This document shows positions 7,727 through 16,267 of a stretch of DNA of 64,000 nt, piece after piece. Origin of the DNA: Bradyrhizobium australiense (GTDB lineage: Bacteria; Pseudomonadota; Alphaproteobacteria; Rhizobiales; Xanthobacteraceae); the NCBI RefSeq assembly GCF_013114825.1, contig NZ_JAAVLX010000013.1, positions 1 to 64,000 on the forward strand, in the 5' to 3' direction. A model generated the notes under the pieces. It was not told the origin of the DNA. It searched no databases and was given only the letters and a program-made list of their open reading frames with translations. The position numbers were made by a program, and so were the translations under genes. How positions within the stretch are numbered: position 1 is the first letter of the stretch; each line of letters begins with the position of its first letter.

Positions 7727-9568
7727 TCAATACACGCGCGCCTTCGGCGGGATGTACTGAACGTCGTTCGTCATCGTGTAGTCGTGCACCGGGCGATAGT
7801 CGATCGTCGTCTTGCCGTTCGGATCGATCCACGCCAGCGTGTGCTTCATCCAGTTTTTGTCGTCGCGTTCGGCAAAGTCCTCGCGCGCATGGGCGCCGCG
7901 GCTTTCGGTGCGGTTTGCCGCCGAATCCATGGTGACCACCGCCTGCACGATCAGATTGTCGAACTCGAGCGTCTCGACCAGGTCGGAATTCCAGACCAGC
8001 GAGCGGTCGGTGGTTGCGATGTCGCCGATGCCGCCATGCACCTTGTGGATCAGGTTCTGGCCTTCGTGCAGGATTTCGCCGGTGCGGAACACCGCGCAAT
8101 TGTTCTGCATCACGTGCTGCATGCTGTCCCGCAGCTTCGCGGTCGGCGTGCCGCCGGAAGCATGGCGGTAATGATCGAGCCGTCCGAGCGCCATGTCGGC
8201 GGAATCCTTTGGCAGTTCGGGCTGCTTGCCGTTCGGCGTCAGCTTTTCCGCCAGCCGCAGTGCGGCGGCGCGGCCGAACACCACGAGGTCGATCAGCGAG
8301 TTGGAGCCGAGCCGGTTGGCGCCGTGCACGGACACGCAGGCCGCTTCGCCGATCGCCATCAGGCCCGGCACCACGGCATTGTCGTCGCCGTCCTTCTTGG
8401 TCAGGACTTCGGCATGATAATTGGTGGGAATACCGCCCATGTTGTAGTGCACGGTCGGCACGATCGGAATCGGCTCGCGGGTGACATCGACATTGGCGAA
8501 GATCTTCGCCGATTCGGAAATGCCGGGCAGCCGTTCCTGCAGCACCTTCGGATCGAGATGATCGAGGTGCAGGTAGATGTGGTCTTTCTTCTTGCCGACG
8601 CCGCGGCCTTCGCGGATCTCGATGGTCATCGAGCGCGAGACCACGTCACGGGAGGCGAGGTCCTTGGCGGAGGGCGCATAGCGCTCCATGAAGCGCTCGC
8701 CTTCGGAATTGACGAGATAGCCGCCTTCGCCGCGCGCGCCCTCGGTGACGAGACAGCCGGCGCCGTAAATCCCGGTCGGGTGGAACTGGACGAACTCCAT
8801 GTCCTGCAGCGGCAGGCCGGCGCGCAGCACCATGCCGCCACCGTCGCCGGTGCAGGTATGCGCCGAGGTGCAGGAGGCGTAGGCGCGGCCATAACCGCCG
8901 GTGGCGAGAATCGTGGTCTGGGCGCGAAAGCGGTGCAGCGTGCCGTCGTCGAGCTTGAGCGCGATGACGCCGCGGCAGACGCCCTGATCGTCCATGATCA
9001 GGTCGATGGCAAAGAATTCGATGTAGAATTCGGCCGAATGGCGCAGCGCCTGACCATACATCGTGTGCAGCATGGCATGCCCGGTGCGGTCGGCGGCGGC
9101 GCAGGTGCGCTGCGCCTGGCCCTTGCCATAGTCCATGGTCATGCCGCCGAAAGGCCGCTGGTAGATCTTGCCGTCCTCGGTGCGCGAGAACGGCACGCCC
9201 CAATGCTCCAGCTCGTAGACGGCTTCGGGCGCATTGCGCACCATGTATTCGATCGCGTCCTGGTCACCGAGCCAGTCCGACCCCTTGACGGTGTCGTACA
9301 TGTGCCAGCGCCAGTCGTCCGGATGCATGTTGCCGAGCGAGGCCGAAATGCCGCCTTGGGCCGCGACCGTATGCGAGCGCGTCGGGAACACTTTTGTAAT
9401 GCAGGCGGTGCGCAGGCCAGCCTCGCTGCAGCCGACTACGGCGCGCAAGCCCGCGCCGCCGGCGCCGACGACCACGACGTCGTAGGTGTGGTCCTCGATC
9501 GGATAGGCTTTGCCGTTGCTGGCCGGGCCACTACCGTTGGTGGCCTTTCCGTTACCTTCAGCGGCCAT
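7727..9568 (-). CDS. sdhA: Succinate dehydrogenase flavoprotein subunit
   Basis: The 613-residue subunit oxidises succinate to fumarate on the cytoplasmic side of complex II. It shows the FAD dinucleotide fold (VVVVGAGGAGLRAVVG), the covalent-flavin histidine region RSHTVAAQGGISASLGN, the active-site segment HPTGIYGAGCLVTEGARGEGG and the late signature GEAACVSVHGANRLGSNSLIDLVVFGR. The length is normal for the family. It starts three bases after the sdhD stop, which fits translational coupling. A 600-residue open frame on the opposite strand is a high-GC shadow. Confidence 0.98.
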   Translation of the reverse strand: MAAEGNGKATNGSGPASNGKAYPIEDHTYDVVVVGAGGAGLRAVVGCSEAGLRTACITKVFPTRSHTVAAQGGISASLGNMHPDDWRWHMYDTVKGSDWLGDQDAIEYMVRNAPEAVYELEHWGVPFSRTEDGKIYQRPFGGMTMDYGKGQAQRTCAAADRTGHAMLHTMYGQALRHSAEFYIEFFAIDLIMDDQGVCRGVIALKLDDGTLHRFRAQTTILATGGYGRAYASCTSAHTCTGDGGGMVLRAGLPLQDMEFVQFHPTGIYGAGCLVTEGARGEGGYLVNSEGERFMERYAPSAKDLASRDVVSRSMTIEIREGRGVGKKKDHIYLHLDHLDPKVLQERLPGISESAKIFANVDVTREPIPIVPTVHYNMGGIPTNYHAEVLTKKDGDDNAVVPGLMAIGEAACVSVHGANRLGSNSLIDLVVFGRAAALRLAEKLTPNGKQPELPKDSADMALGRLDHYRHASGGTPTAKLRDSMQHVMQNNCAVFRTGEILHEGQNLIHKVHGGIGDIATTDRSLVWNSDLVETLEFDNLIVQAVVTMDSAANRTESRGAHAREDFAERDDKNWMKHTLAWIDPNGKTTIDYRPVHDYTMTNDVQYIPPKARVY

Positions 9569-9571
9569 GGG

Positions 9572-9964
9572 TTAAACTCCCGATGACAATTTGAGGATCG
9601 CGTAAATCGAGGCGAGCGCCACCGCGATACAGAAGAAGTTGTTCGCCATCACGCTGGCGAGCTTGAGCTTCTCGTTATGGATATAGTCCTCGATGATGAT
9701 CTGCATGCCGATCTTCATGTGCCAGGCGCTGGCGATGATGAAGAGCGCCAGGATGATCGCGATCGGAAGTGAGCCGAGGATCTGCGCCGCACCCGCCTGG
9801 TTGCGGCCGATCAGCATCAAGACGATCACTATGACCGGCACGATCAGCAGCGTCATCGCCACCGCTGTCAGACGCTGGCGCCAGAAATCGGTGGTGCCGG
9901 AATGCGAGGAACCGAGATTGCGGACGCGGCCGAGCGGCGTGCGCATCGAGGAGGGACGGCTCAT
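9572..9964 (-). CDS. sdhD: Succinate dehydrogenase membrane anchor subunit
   Basis: The 130-residue hydrophobic anchor has about three transmembrane helices. The segment ASAWHMKIGMQIIIEDYIHNEKLK contains the His and Asp-Tyr positions typical of the haem and quinone sites. The true start is the ATG at 9964, overlapping the sdhC stop by four bases (ATGA); the frame open further upstream lies within sdhC. It anchors SdhAB to the inner membrane. Confidence 0.95.
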   Translation of the reverse strand: MSRPSSMRTPLGRVRNLGSSHSGTTDFWRQRLTAVAMTLLIVPVIVIVLMLIGRNQAGAAQILGSLPIAIILALFIIASAWHMKIGMQIIIEDYIHNEKLKLASVMANNFFCIAVALASIYAILKLSSGV

Positions 9965-10359
9965 CGTCCGCCTCCGACCGTGTAGGCGATGATCCAGACC
10001 AGGACGGTCAGCGAAATGCCCGCGATCAGCGCGCCCCAAGTGAGCGCTTCGCGCTCGTTGGCCTTGAAGCCGTAGCCGAGGTCCCAAAAGAAGTAGCGGA
10101 TACCGCTGACCAGATGGTGCAGCAGCGCCCAAGTGTAGCCGAACACGATCAGCTTGCCGATGATGCTGCCGGTGAAGGCCTGGACGTTGGCATAGGCCCC
10201 GGGGCCGGAGGCGGCGGCGATCAGCCACCAGGACAGCAGCAAGGTGCCGAAGTAGAGCGCAATACCGGTGGCGCGGTGGATGATGGAAAGCGCCATCGTC
10301 AGGGTGACGCGATAGGTCTGCAAATGGGGCGATAGCGGTCGTTCGATCCTGGCGGTCAT
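9961..10359 (-). CDS. sdhC: Succinate dehydrogenase cytochrome b556 subunit
   Basis: This 132-residue subunit has three membrane helices and the family signature RPLSPHLQTYR near the N-terminus, followed by SIIHRATGIAL. The haem-ligand region is HHLVSGIRYFFWDLGYG. It is the first gene of sdhCDAB and overlaps sdhD by ATGA. The 225-base upstream region holds an Irr-like element at 10411-10423 and a TTGGTATACC palindrome at 10521, both noted separately. Confidence 0.97.
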   Translation of the reverse strand: MTARIERPLSPHLQTYRVTLTMALSIIHRATGIALYFGTLLLSWWLIAAASGPGAYANVQAFTGSIIGKLIVFGYTWALLHHLVSGIRYFFWDLGYGFKANEREALTWGALIAGISLTVLVWIIAYTVGGGR

Positions 10360-10410
10360 TCGGCGGCTTTACGTTGTGTGGGACCGCGGCCGATCCGTTG
10401 CGGAACGCGG

Positions 10411-10423
10411 TAGACGAATTCTA
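10411..10423. promoter_or_regulatory. Irr/ICE-like inverted repeat upstream of sdhC
   Basis: TAGAC-GAA-TTCTA matches the TAGAA-N3-TTCTA core of the iron control element with one mismatch. It lies about 52 bases upstream of the sdhC start codon, a position suited to repression. Assignment to Irr is inferred from the motif and from the Fe-S and haem content of the product. Related sites lie at 49111 and 32766. Confidence 0.45.
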
Positions 10424-10520
10424 TTTACGGAGTCGAAACAGTCCGCGCAACGATCAAATCGCTCGGGATAGAATCGTTGTTCATTGCTAGAGAGCTGCGA
10501 AACGCGATTTGTTCAGTGGC

Positions 10521-10548
10521 TTGGTATACCACGGGCATTTGGTATGAA
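10521..10548. promoter_or_regulatory. TTGGTATACC palindrome plus half-site, candidate operator of sdhCDAB
   Basis: TGGTATACCA is a perfect 10-base palindrome. A second TTTGGTATGAA lies 18 bases further on. GntR-type regulators often bind palindromes built on a GTATAC core. The region is AT-richer than its surroundings and lies between sdhC and the LysR gene's stop codon, so it most likely serves sdh. A related arrangement precedes sucC. Confidence 0.35.
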
Positions 10549-10584
10549 CGAAGAATTGAATATATATTCTGTTCATCGACCGGC

Positions 10585-11496
10585 TCAGCACTGCGTGCCG
10601 AAGGGATCGGTGCCGCGCCATCGCTCGACGAGATAGTCGACGAAAGCCCTGATCTTCGGAGAGGCGAGCCGCGACGGCTGAAACACCAGATGCAGCGGCG
10701 TCGGCGGCGGTTCGTACTCGGCGAGCAGCCGCACCAAATGGCCGGCGGCCAGATCGGCTTCGGCCTGCCAGGACGGCACGCGCACAATGCCTGCGCCTTC
10801 CTTCGCGATGGCTGCCAGCGCATCAAGGCTATTCATCCAGAGCCGACCGGATATGCGGATTTTGCGGCCTGCTTTGCTGCCGTCGGCGAAGCGCCATTCG
10901 GCGCTGCCGGGCGCGTCCGAGAACGCCAGGCAGTCATGGTGCGCGAGATCACCCGGCGTCCGCGGCACGCCGCGCTCGGCAAGATAGGCGGGCGAAGCGC
11001 AGATGATCATCCGCAAATCGGCAAGCTTGCGCGCGACCAGCTGCGAATCGCGCAACCGGCCGACGCGAATGGCGAGATGGATGTCTTCCTCCACCATGTC
11101 GACGGCGCGGTCGACCAAGAGAAGATCGACCGACAGCGCGGGATAGCGGCGCAGGAATTCCGCGAGCAGCGGCGCGATCACGAGCCGGCCCATCAGGCTC
11201 GGCGAGCTGACCCGGATCCGTCCCGACGGCTGGTGACGGTCGCGCGACAGCGCCGCCTCGATCTCCTTCACTTCGCTGAGGATCGCTTTCGCCCGCTCGT
11301 ACAGAATCCGGCCATCGTCGGTGAGCGCGAGCTGGCGCGTAGTGCGTAGAAGCAGGCGGGTCCCGAAATGCTCCTCCAGCGCGGAGATCTGCCGGCTCAC
11401 CGACGTCAATGAACTCGGCAGCGATCGCGCGGCCGCTGATAGGCTGCCGGTATCGACTGCCCGGACGAAGGTCGCCATGGCGGACAAATGGTCCAT
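10585..11496 (-). CDS. LysR-family transcriptional regulator
   Basis: The 303-residue protein begins with the standard LysR helix-turn-helix (MDHLSAMATFVRAVDTGSLSAAARSL ... SVSRQISALEEHFGTRLLLRTTR), followed by a periplasmic-binding-protein-like effector domain. The canonical MD-L-AM start at 11496 is preferred; the frame extends eleven codons further. It is divergent from a TSUP permease gene 155 bases away, so that permease is the likeliest target. The effector is unknown. Confidence 0.93.
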   Translation of the reverse strand: MDHLSAMATFVRAVDTGSLSAAARSLPSSLTSVSRQISALEEHFGTRLLLRTTRQLALTDDGRILYERAKAILSEVKEIEAALSRDRHQPSGRIRVSSPSLMGRLVIAPLLAEFLRRYPALSVDLLLVDRAVDMVEEDIHLAIRVGRLRDSQLVARKLADLRMIICASPAYLAERGVPRTPGDLAHHDCLAFSDAPGSAEWRFADGSKAGRKIRISGRLWMNSLDALAAIAKEGAGIVRVPSWQAEADLAAGHLVRLLAEYEPPPTPLHLVFQPSRLASPKIRAFVDYLVERWRGTDPFGTQC

Positions 11497-11651
11497 CGAT
11501 TCTTCCGCATTTCGCAAGGGTGCCTGCAAAAGATAATAGATACTCCCGCATTTCAGAAGCAGCTAAGTCTCTTTGGCGGCCGCCGTCGCGGCCTGCCAGC
11601 GGCCGTGCCGATGCGCGGCTCGCAGATTCTGAACGTGGGAATACTCCAGAC

Positions 11652-12512
11652 ATGTTCGCCGGCCTCGATCCGAAAGAGCTCATCGAACTCGCGCTGCTGC
11701 TGATCGCGGTCGGGGCGCTCTCGGGTTTTCTTGCCGGCCTGTTCGGCATCGGCGGCGGCGCCATCCTGGTGCCGGTGTTCTACGAATGCTTCCGGCTGGC
11801 CGGCGTGCCGCTTGAGGTGCGGATGCCGCTCTGTATCGGCACCTCGCTTGCGATCATCATCCCGACCTCGCTCTCCTCGTTTCGCGCCCATTACAACAGG
11901 GGTGCTGTCGACATGGAGATACTCAAGCGCTGGTGGCTGCCGATCGTGCTCGGCGTAATCGCCGGCAGCGTCACCGCGCGTTTCGCACCGGAGCGTCTGT
12001 TCAAGATCGTGTTCGTGATAGTGGCGTGGTCGGCGGCGACACGGCTGTTGCTGGCGCGGGAAACCTGGAAGTTCGGCGACGATGTTCCGAAGGGTTTTCT
12101 GATGCGCATCTACGGCTTCTTCGTTGGGCTATTGTCGACCTTGATGGGGATCGGCGGCGGCCTGTTCGCGAACTTGCTGATGACCTTCTACGGCCGGCCG
12201 ATCCACCAGGCGGTCGCGACCTCGTCGGCGCTGGCGGTGTTGATCTCGATCCCCGGCGCGCTCGGCTATGTCTATGCTGGCTGGCCCGCCGCGGCGCGCT
12301 TTCACGATGTCGCTGCGCTGCAGGTACCGTTTGCGGTCGGCTACGTGTCGTTGATCGGCGCGCTGCTGGTGATGCCGACCACGCTTGTTACGGCGCCGCT
12401 CGGTGTTCGCGTTGCGCATGCGATGTCCAAGCGTGCGCTGGAGATGGGGTTCGGGGCGTATCTATTCATCGTCGGCGGGAGGTTTGTGATCAGCCTCCTG
12501 AATGGGCACTAG
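11652..12512 (+). CDS. TSUP-family (sulfite exporter TauE/SafE) permease
   Basis: The 286-residue inner-membrane protein has about eight helices in two halves. Each half starts with a glycine motif typical of TSUP: GFLAGLFGIGGGAILVPV at about 22-40, and STLMGIGGGLFANLLM at about 160. Family members export sulfite, sulfoacetate or related organosulfur anions. I chose the ATG at 11652; the open frame extends upstream into the LysR promoter region. The substrate is not determinable from sequence. Confidence 0.92.
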   Translation: MFAGLDPKELIELALLLIAVGALSGFLAGLFGIGGGAILVPVFYECFRLAGVPLEVRMPLCIGTSLAIIIPTSLSSFRAHYNRGAVDMEILKRWWLPIVLGVIAGSVTARFAPERLFKIVFVIVAWSAATRLLLARETWKFGDDVPKGFLMRIYGFFVGLLSTLMGIGGGLFANLLMTFYGRPIHQAVATSSALAVLISIPGALGYVYAGWPAAARFHDVAALQVPFAVGYVSLIGALLVMPTTLVTAPLGVRVAHAMSKRALEMGFGAYLFIVGGRFVISLLNGH

Positions 12513-12522
12513 CAGCTGCAGA

Positions 12523-12714
12523 TCAGTTGGGTCGGGTTGCCGTCCCACCGCCCTTTAATCGCACCTCGCTATGTCGCCATTTGCGGACATCGGCCTGATG
12601 TTCGAGGCGTCCGGCTTCAACCAAGGCCTGAATGCGGGCAGCGAACATTTCGTCGGTAACGCCGAAGCCGCGCTCTTGGCCTTGTTGTACAGCATCGCAG
12701 ATCATGCGCGCCAT
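12523..12714 (-). CDS. Hypothetical protein, DUF3658-like C-terminal remnant
   Basis: The annotatable frame encodes 63 residues with a C-terminal pattern (DEMFAARIQALVEAGRLEHQADVRKWRHSEVRL) like that of DUF3658 domains. Coding-like sequence continues upstream of the Met for 42 more codons without any ATG, GTG or TTG, then meets an in-frame TAG at 12841-12843. A start at ATG 12851 in the neighbouring frame would need one indel to join. I therefore think this is a damaged gene whose intact form was roughly 105 residues. Its function is unknown. Confidence 0.5.
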   Translation of the reverse strand: MARMICDAVQQGQERGFGVTDEMFAARIQALVEAGRLEHQADVRKWRHSEVRLKGGGTATRPN

Positions 12715-12840
12715 TTTATGCCAGCGAGGCGCAACGACCGAGAGGATGATCTGATCGACCTGCGCCTCGGGAAATCGCTTAAAAATCGCCTCCAGTAACT
12801 CCGAATCAAGCTTGATGACGAGGTCCCTGACCGATGCAGC

Positions 12841-12948
12841 CTACTTGTCATGGTCTGCAACAATATTCGCGGTTGCCCTCGCTTCATCGAGTTCGCGCGC
12901 TGCCTCGAGCAAGTGATCAAGAATCTCGGTCGCTTGGTGTCCGTTCAT
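12841..12948 (-). CDS. Possible 35-residue small protein
   Basis: The frame from ATG 12948 to TAG 12841 encodes MNGHQATEILDHLLEAAREL followed by an acidic/Ala-rich tail, which is plausible as a single amphipathic helix. A G-rich stretch precedes the start. It ends exactly where the coding-like frame of the damaged gene at 12523-12840 begins, in the same phase. It could be a genuine upstream partner or the severed N-terminus of that gene. Confidence 0.35.
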   Translation of the reverse strand: MNGHQATEILDHLLEAARELDEARATANIVADHDK

Positions 12949-12977
12949 GACTTCTGCCCCCGAGCGGCCGTGCGCTC

Positions 12978-14507
12978 CTAATTCTTCGTATAGATTTCCT
13001 TGTACGTATCCCGCAAAATGTTCTTCTGCACCTTGCCCATGGCGTTGCGCGGCAGTTCGTCGACGACGAAGACGCGCTTGGGCATCTTGAATTTGGCGAG
13101 CCTTCCTTCGAGCGCCTTCAGCACGCCGACTTCGGTGACGTCTGCACCTTTGTTGCAGACCAGGACCGCGGTGACGCCTTCGCCGAAATCGGCATGCGGC
13201 ACGCCGATCACGGCAGACTCGATCACGCCCGGCATGGCATCGATCTCGCTCTCGATTTCCTTGGGATAGACGTTGAAGCCACCCGAGATCACGAGATCCT
13301 TGCCGCGGCCGAGGATGTGGACATAGCCCTCGGCGTCGATCTTGCCGAGGTCGCCGGTGATGAAGAAGCCGTCGTCGCGGAATTCGGCTTTTGTTTTTTC
13401 CGGCATCCGCCAATAGCCCTTGAACACGTTGGGGCCCTTGACCTCGATCATCCCGATTTCCTCGCGCGCGAGCTCCTTGCCGGTCTCGGGATCGGTGACG
13501 CGCACGGAAACGCCGGGCAGGGGATGGCCGACCGCGCCGGGCACGCGCTCGCCGTCATAGGGGTTGGAGGTGTTCATGTTGGTTTCGGTCATGCCGTAGC
13601 GCTCCAGCACGGCATGGCCGGTGCGCGCGGCCCATTCGCGATGGGTGTCAGCGAGCAGCGGCGCGGAGCCCGAAATGAACAGCCGCATGTGGCTGGTCGT
13701 TTCCTTCGAAAGCGCCGGGCTCTGCAGCAGCCGCGTATAGAAGGTCGGCACGCCCATCAGCACGGTGGCGCGCGCCATCAGCTTGATGATCGGCTCGGGA
13801 TCGAATTTTGGCAGGAAGATCATCGAGGCGCGGGCGAACAAAGTGACGTTGCTCGCCACGAACAGGCCGTGGGTGTGATAGATCGGCAGTGCGTGGATCA
13901 GGACGTCCTTATCCGTGAAGCGCCAGTAATCGACCAGACTGTAGGAGTTTGACGCCAGATTGTCGTGCGTCAGCATCGCGCCCTTGGAGCGGCCGGTGGT
14001 GCCCGAGGTGTAGAGAATCGCGGCGAGGTCGTCATTGGCGCGGGCGACCGTCGCAAACGCAGCATCCGCCTTGGCGGCGGCATCCGTCAGCGATCCCTTG
14101 CCGTCGGCGCCGAGCGTTTCGACCTTGGCCTTCACCTTTGCCGCGATCGCGCCGATGCCTTCGGCCTTTGAGGGGTCGCAGACGACCAGCGACGGCTCGG
14201 CGTCGGAGATGAAGTAGTCGAGTTCGTTGAGCGTATAGGCGGTATTGAGCGGCAGGTAGACCGCACCTGCGCGCACGGTCGCAAGGTACAGCACCAGCGC
14301 CGGCACGGATTTTTCGGTCTGGGCTGCGACTCGGTCGCCCGGCTTGACGCCGCGCGCAACCAGCACGTTCGCCATCTGGCCGGTGCGGGCGATCAACTCG
14401 CCATAGCTGATGCGCGTGCCGTCGAGCATCTCGATCGCGAGCCGGTTTGGATCGTCCAGCGTATCGAACAAGCGGGAAAACAGGTTGGCGTTGGCGGTCG
14501 TGTTCAT
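12978..14507 (-). CDS. matB: Malonyl-CoA synthetase (ANL-superfamily ligase)
   Basis: This 509-residue enzyme makes malonyl-CoA from malonate, ATP and CoA. It shows the AMP-binding motif AILYTSGTTGRSKGAM, the adenylation motif ERYGMTETNMNTSNPYDG, the hinge region ITGDLGKIDAEGYVHILGRGKDLVISGGFNVYP and a C-terminal catalytic lysine in NAMGKVQKN. From memory it closely resembles Rhodopseudomonas palustris MatB over its full length. The start at ATG 14507 has AAGGA seven bases upstream; the frame extends 23 residues further but without a better site. The malonate source is not encoded nearby. Confidence 0.93.
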   Translation of the reverse strand: MNTTANANLFSRLFDTLDDPNRLAIEMLDGTRISYGELIARTGQMANVLVARGVKPGDRVAAQTEKSVPALVLYLATVRAGAVYLPLNTAYTLNELDYFISDAEPSLVVCDPSKAEGIGAIAAKVKAKVETLGADGKGSLTDAAAKADAAFATVARANDDLAAILYTSGTTGRSKGAMLTHDNLASNSYSLVDYWRFTDKDVLIHALPIYHTHGLFVASNVTLFARASMIFLPKFDPEPIIKLMARATVLMGVPTFYTRLLQSPALSKETTSHMRLFISGSAPLLADTHREWAARTGHAVLERYGMTETNMNTSNPYDGERVPGAVGHPLPGVSVRVTDPETGKELAREEIGMIEVKGPNVFKGYWRMPEKTKAEFRDDGFFITGDLGKIDAEGYVHILGRGKDLVISGGFNVYPKEIESEIDAMPGVIESAVIGVPHADFGEGVTAVLVCNKGADVTEVGVLKALEGRLAKFKMPKRVFVVDELPRNAMGKVQKNILRDTYKEIYTKN

Positions 14508-14597
14508 GCAACATTCCTTGAAGGGCGCTGGCCCGGGCGGAATTTCGTCGGCTGGAATAGCAAGAACGCCCTTCAAAAAGCAACGGAGACAGTTTGC

Positions 14598-15359
14598 ATG
14601 ACAAATAGCGGGAAACGCGTGGCCTGGGTAACGGGCGGCGGCAGCGGAATCGGGGCGTCAGGGGCGGAATTCCTGGCGGCGGATGGCTGGACCGTGGTGG
14701 TTTCGGGACGGCGGAAGGACGCGCTGGACAAGATCGTCGCCAACATCAGCAAAAAGGGCGGCAAGGCCGAGGCGATCGCACTGGATGTCAGCAGCAAGGC
14801 CGACGTGGATAAGGCGGCCGGCGAGATTCTCGCCAAGCACGGCCGGATCGATCTTCTGGTCAACAGCGCCGGCATTAACGTGCCGAAGCGAAGCTGGGCC
14901 GACATGGAACTGGAAGGCTGGGACAAGGTCGTCGATATCAACCTCAATGGCGTGCTCTACTGCATGCGCGCTGTGCTGCCGGCGATGCGCAAACAGCAGG
15001 ACGGCTGCATCATCAACGTCGCGTCCTGGGCCGGCCGTCACGTCTCGAAAATGCCGGGCCCGGCCTACACCACCACAAAACATGCGGTGCTGGCGCTGAC
15101 CCATTCCTTCAACATGGACGAATGCGTCAACGGGCTTCGCGCCTGCTGCCTCTCGCCCGGCGAGGTCGCAACCCCGATCCTGAAATCGCGCCCGGTGGTG
15201 CCATCGGAGGAGGAGCAGGCGAAAATGCTGCAGCCGGAAGATTGCGGCCGCACCATCGCCTTCGTCGCCAGCCTGCCGCCGCGGGTCTGCGTCAACGAGA
15301 TCCTGATCAGCCCGACGCATAATCGCGGCTTCATCCAGACGCCGGCGAACAGGGATTGA
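14598..15359 (+). CDS. SDR-family oxidoreductase
   Basis: The 253-residue Rossmann enzyme shows the cofactor motif VTGGGSGIGASGAEFL, the NSAGINV motif, the catalytic Ser in NVASWAGRH and the catalytic pair in AYTTTKHA. It is divergent from matB with 90 bases between start codons. Substrate and cofactor are undetermined. Its last 66 bases are repeated, with about eight changes, at 16239-16304 behind the hydrolase gene. Confidence 0.93.
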   Translation: MTNSGKRVAWVTGGGSGIGASGAEFLAADGWTVVVSGRRKDALDKIVANISKKGGKAEAIALDVSSKADVDKAAGEILAKHGRIDLLVNSAGINVPKRSWADMELEGWDKVVDINLNGVLYCMRAVLPAMRKQQDGCIINVASWAGRHVSKMPGPAYTTTKHAVLALTHSFNMDECVNGLRACCLSPGEVATPILKSRPVVPSEEEQAKMLQPEDCGRTIAFVASLPPRVCVNEILISPTHNRGFIQTPANRD

Positions 15360-15360
15360 G

Positions 15361-15432
15361 TGTGTAGGGCGGATTAGCGTTAGCATAATCCGCCGTTCTT
15401 CGTTGCATGTGGTGGCGGGTTACGCCTTCGCT
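15361..15432. repeat. GGCGGATTAGCG...AATCCGCC palindromic repeat, partial
   Basis: GTAGGGCGGATTAGCGTTAGCATAATCCGCC forms a hairpin typical of a repeat scattered in Bradyrhizobium. Only the left part is intact; the right part (GGCGGGTTACGCC) is degenerate. It lies directly behind the SDR gene. Confidence 0.55.
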
Positions 15433-15493
15433 CGCTGAGCGACGGCGGAAGGGGTCAAGCTGAGCAAACGCACTCTTAGCATTGGGCGCGCTG

Positions 15494-16267
15494 ATGAAGG
15501 TGCCGGTAAAGCTGTTTCGCGTTAGTATTGTTCAGTGCAGGGGTACGCCATATCAGGTCGGCCGTGCGCAGGCGCGATTATTTGCTACGACCCTGAAAGG
15601 GCGAGCCTTTCTACGCAAGAAGACGACCAGATTTCCATGGTGGTTCAATCTTCACACTGAGCAAAGGGTCTTTGCCAAATTTGCACCCGCGCTATGGGAA
15701 GAGCTTACCGGACTTGCCGATGAACTCGGCATTTCAATGGAACGAGCCGCTTTTTGGTTCGGTAATGACGGTATGCGACCTCCGATCGGAGCCTGCTCCG
15801 CGGTGATGACTGCCGATATCTACGGTCGCAATTATGATTACATGCCGCGATATTACGGCGCCCAGTTCGTTCTCATGCAAGCCAGCGGATGCTATGCAAG
15901 CATCGGCTCCAGTCATCAGTTGACAGGACGGCTGGATGGAATGAATGAGCACGGCCTGACGCTTGGCCTGCATCAGGTCAAGAAGAGCCCCCGCTCTCCC
16001 GGATTGTCAGCCGATCTAATCGTGCGGATGATCCTGGATCAGTGTTCGACCACGAAAGAAGCAGTCGCGAAACTCCGTCAGCTTCCTCACGCGATGCAAT
16101 ACAATTATTCACTGCTGGATATCGCATCTTCAGGGCCAACTGGGCGGAATGTGCAATCCCGTAGAATGGCCCGTCCGGCGCAAGAGAAAGATCACCGAGA
16201 CGTCTTAGGCACTGGATTTCCTCGCCGACCTGGGTACGAACGAGATCCTGATCAGCCCGACACATAA
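15494..16267 (+). CDS. C45-family peptidase/acyltransferase-like hydrolase, C-terminally truncated
   Basis: The 257-residue frame matches linear-amide/C45 Ntn-hydrolases over about 210 residues. It has an RGTPYQVGRAQ start, a probable nucleophilic Cys in IGACSAVMT, then GRNYDYMPRYYG and DGMNEHGLTLGLH. After YNYSLLDI the homology stops and the frame runs into unrelated sequence ending in an out-of-frame copy of the SDR gene tail. Full family members are noticeably longer, so this one is probably inactive. Base composition is visibly AT-richer than in neighbours, which suggests acquisition by transfer. A TTG at 15482 is an alternative start. Confidence 0.7.
   Translation: MKVPVKLFRVSIVQCRGTPYQVGRAQARLFATTLKGRAFLRKKTTRFPWWFNLHTEQRVFAKFAPALWEELTGLADELGISMERAAFWFGNDGMRPPIGACSAVMTADIYGRNYDYMPRYYGAQFVLMQASGCYASIGSSHQLTGRLDGMNEHGLTLGLHQVKKSPRSPGLSADLIVRMILDQCSTTKEAVAKLRQLPHAMQYNYSLLDIASSGPTGRNVQSRRMARPAQEKDHRDVLGTGFPRRPGYERDPDQPDT

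Noticed and set aside
7784..9586. 600-residue open frame on the plus strand
   Set aside because: It is antisense to sdhA over its whole length. Its His/Arg/Gly-rich composition is the normal shadow of a high-GC gene, and it shows no domain or ribosome site.
9965..10228. Upstream extension of the sdhD frame
   Set aside because: It lies inside sdhC in a different phase; the ATGA overlap at 9961-9964 gives the usual start.
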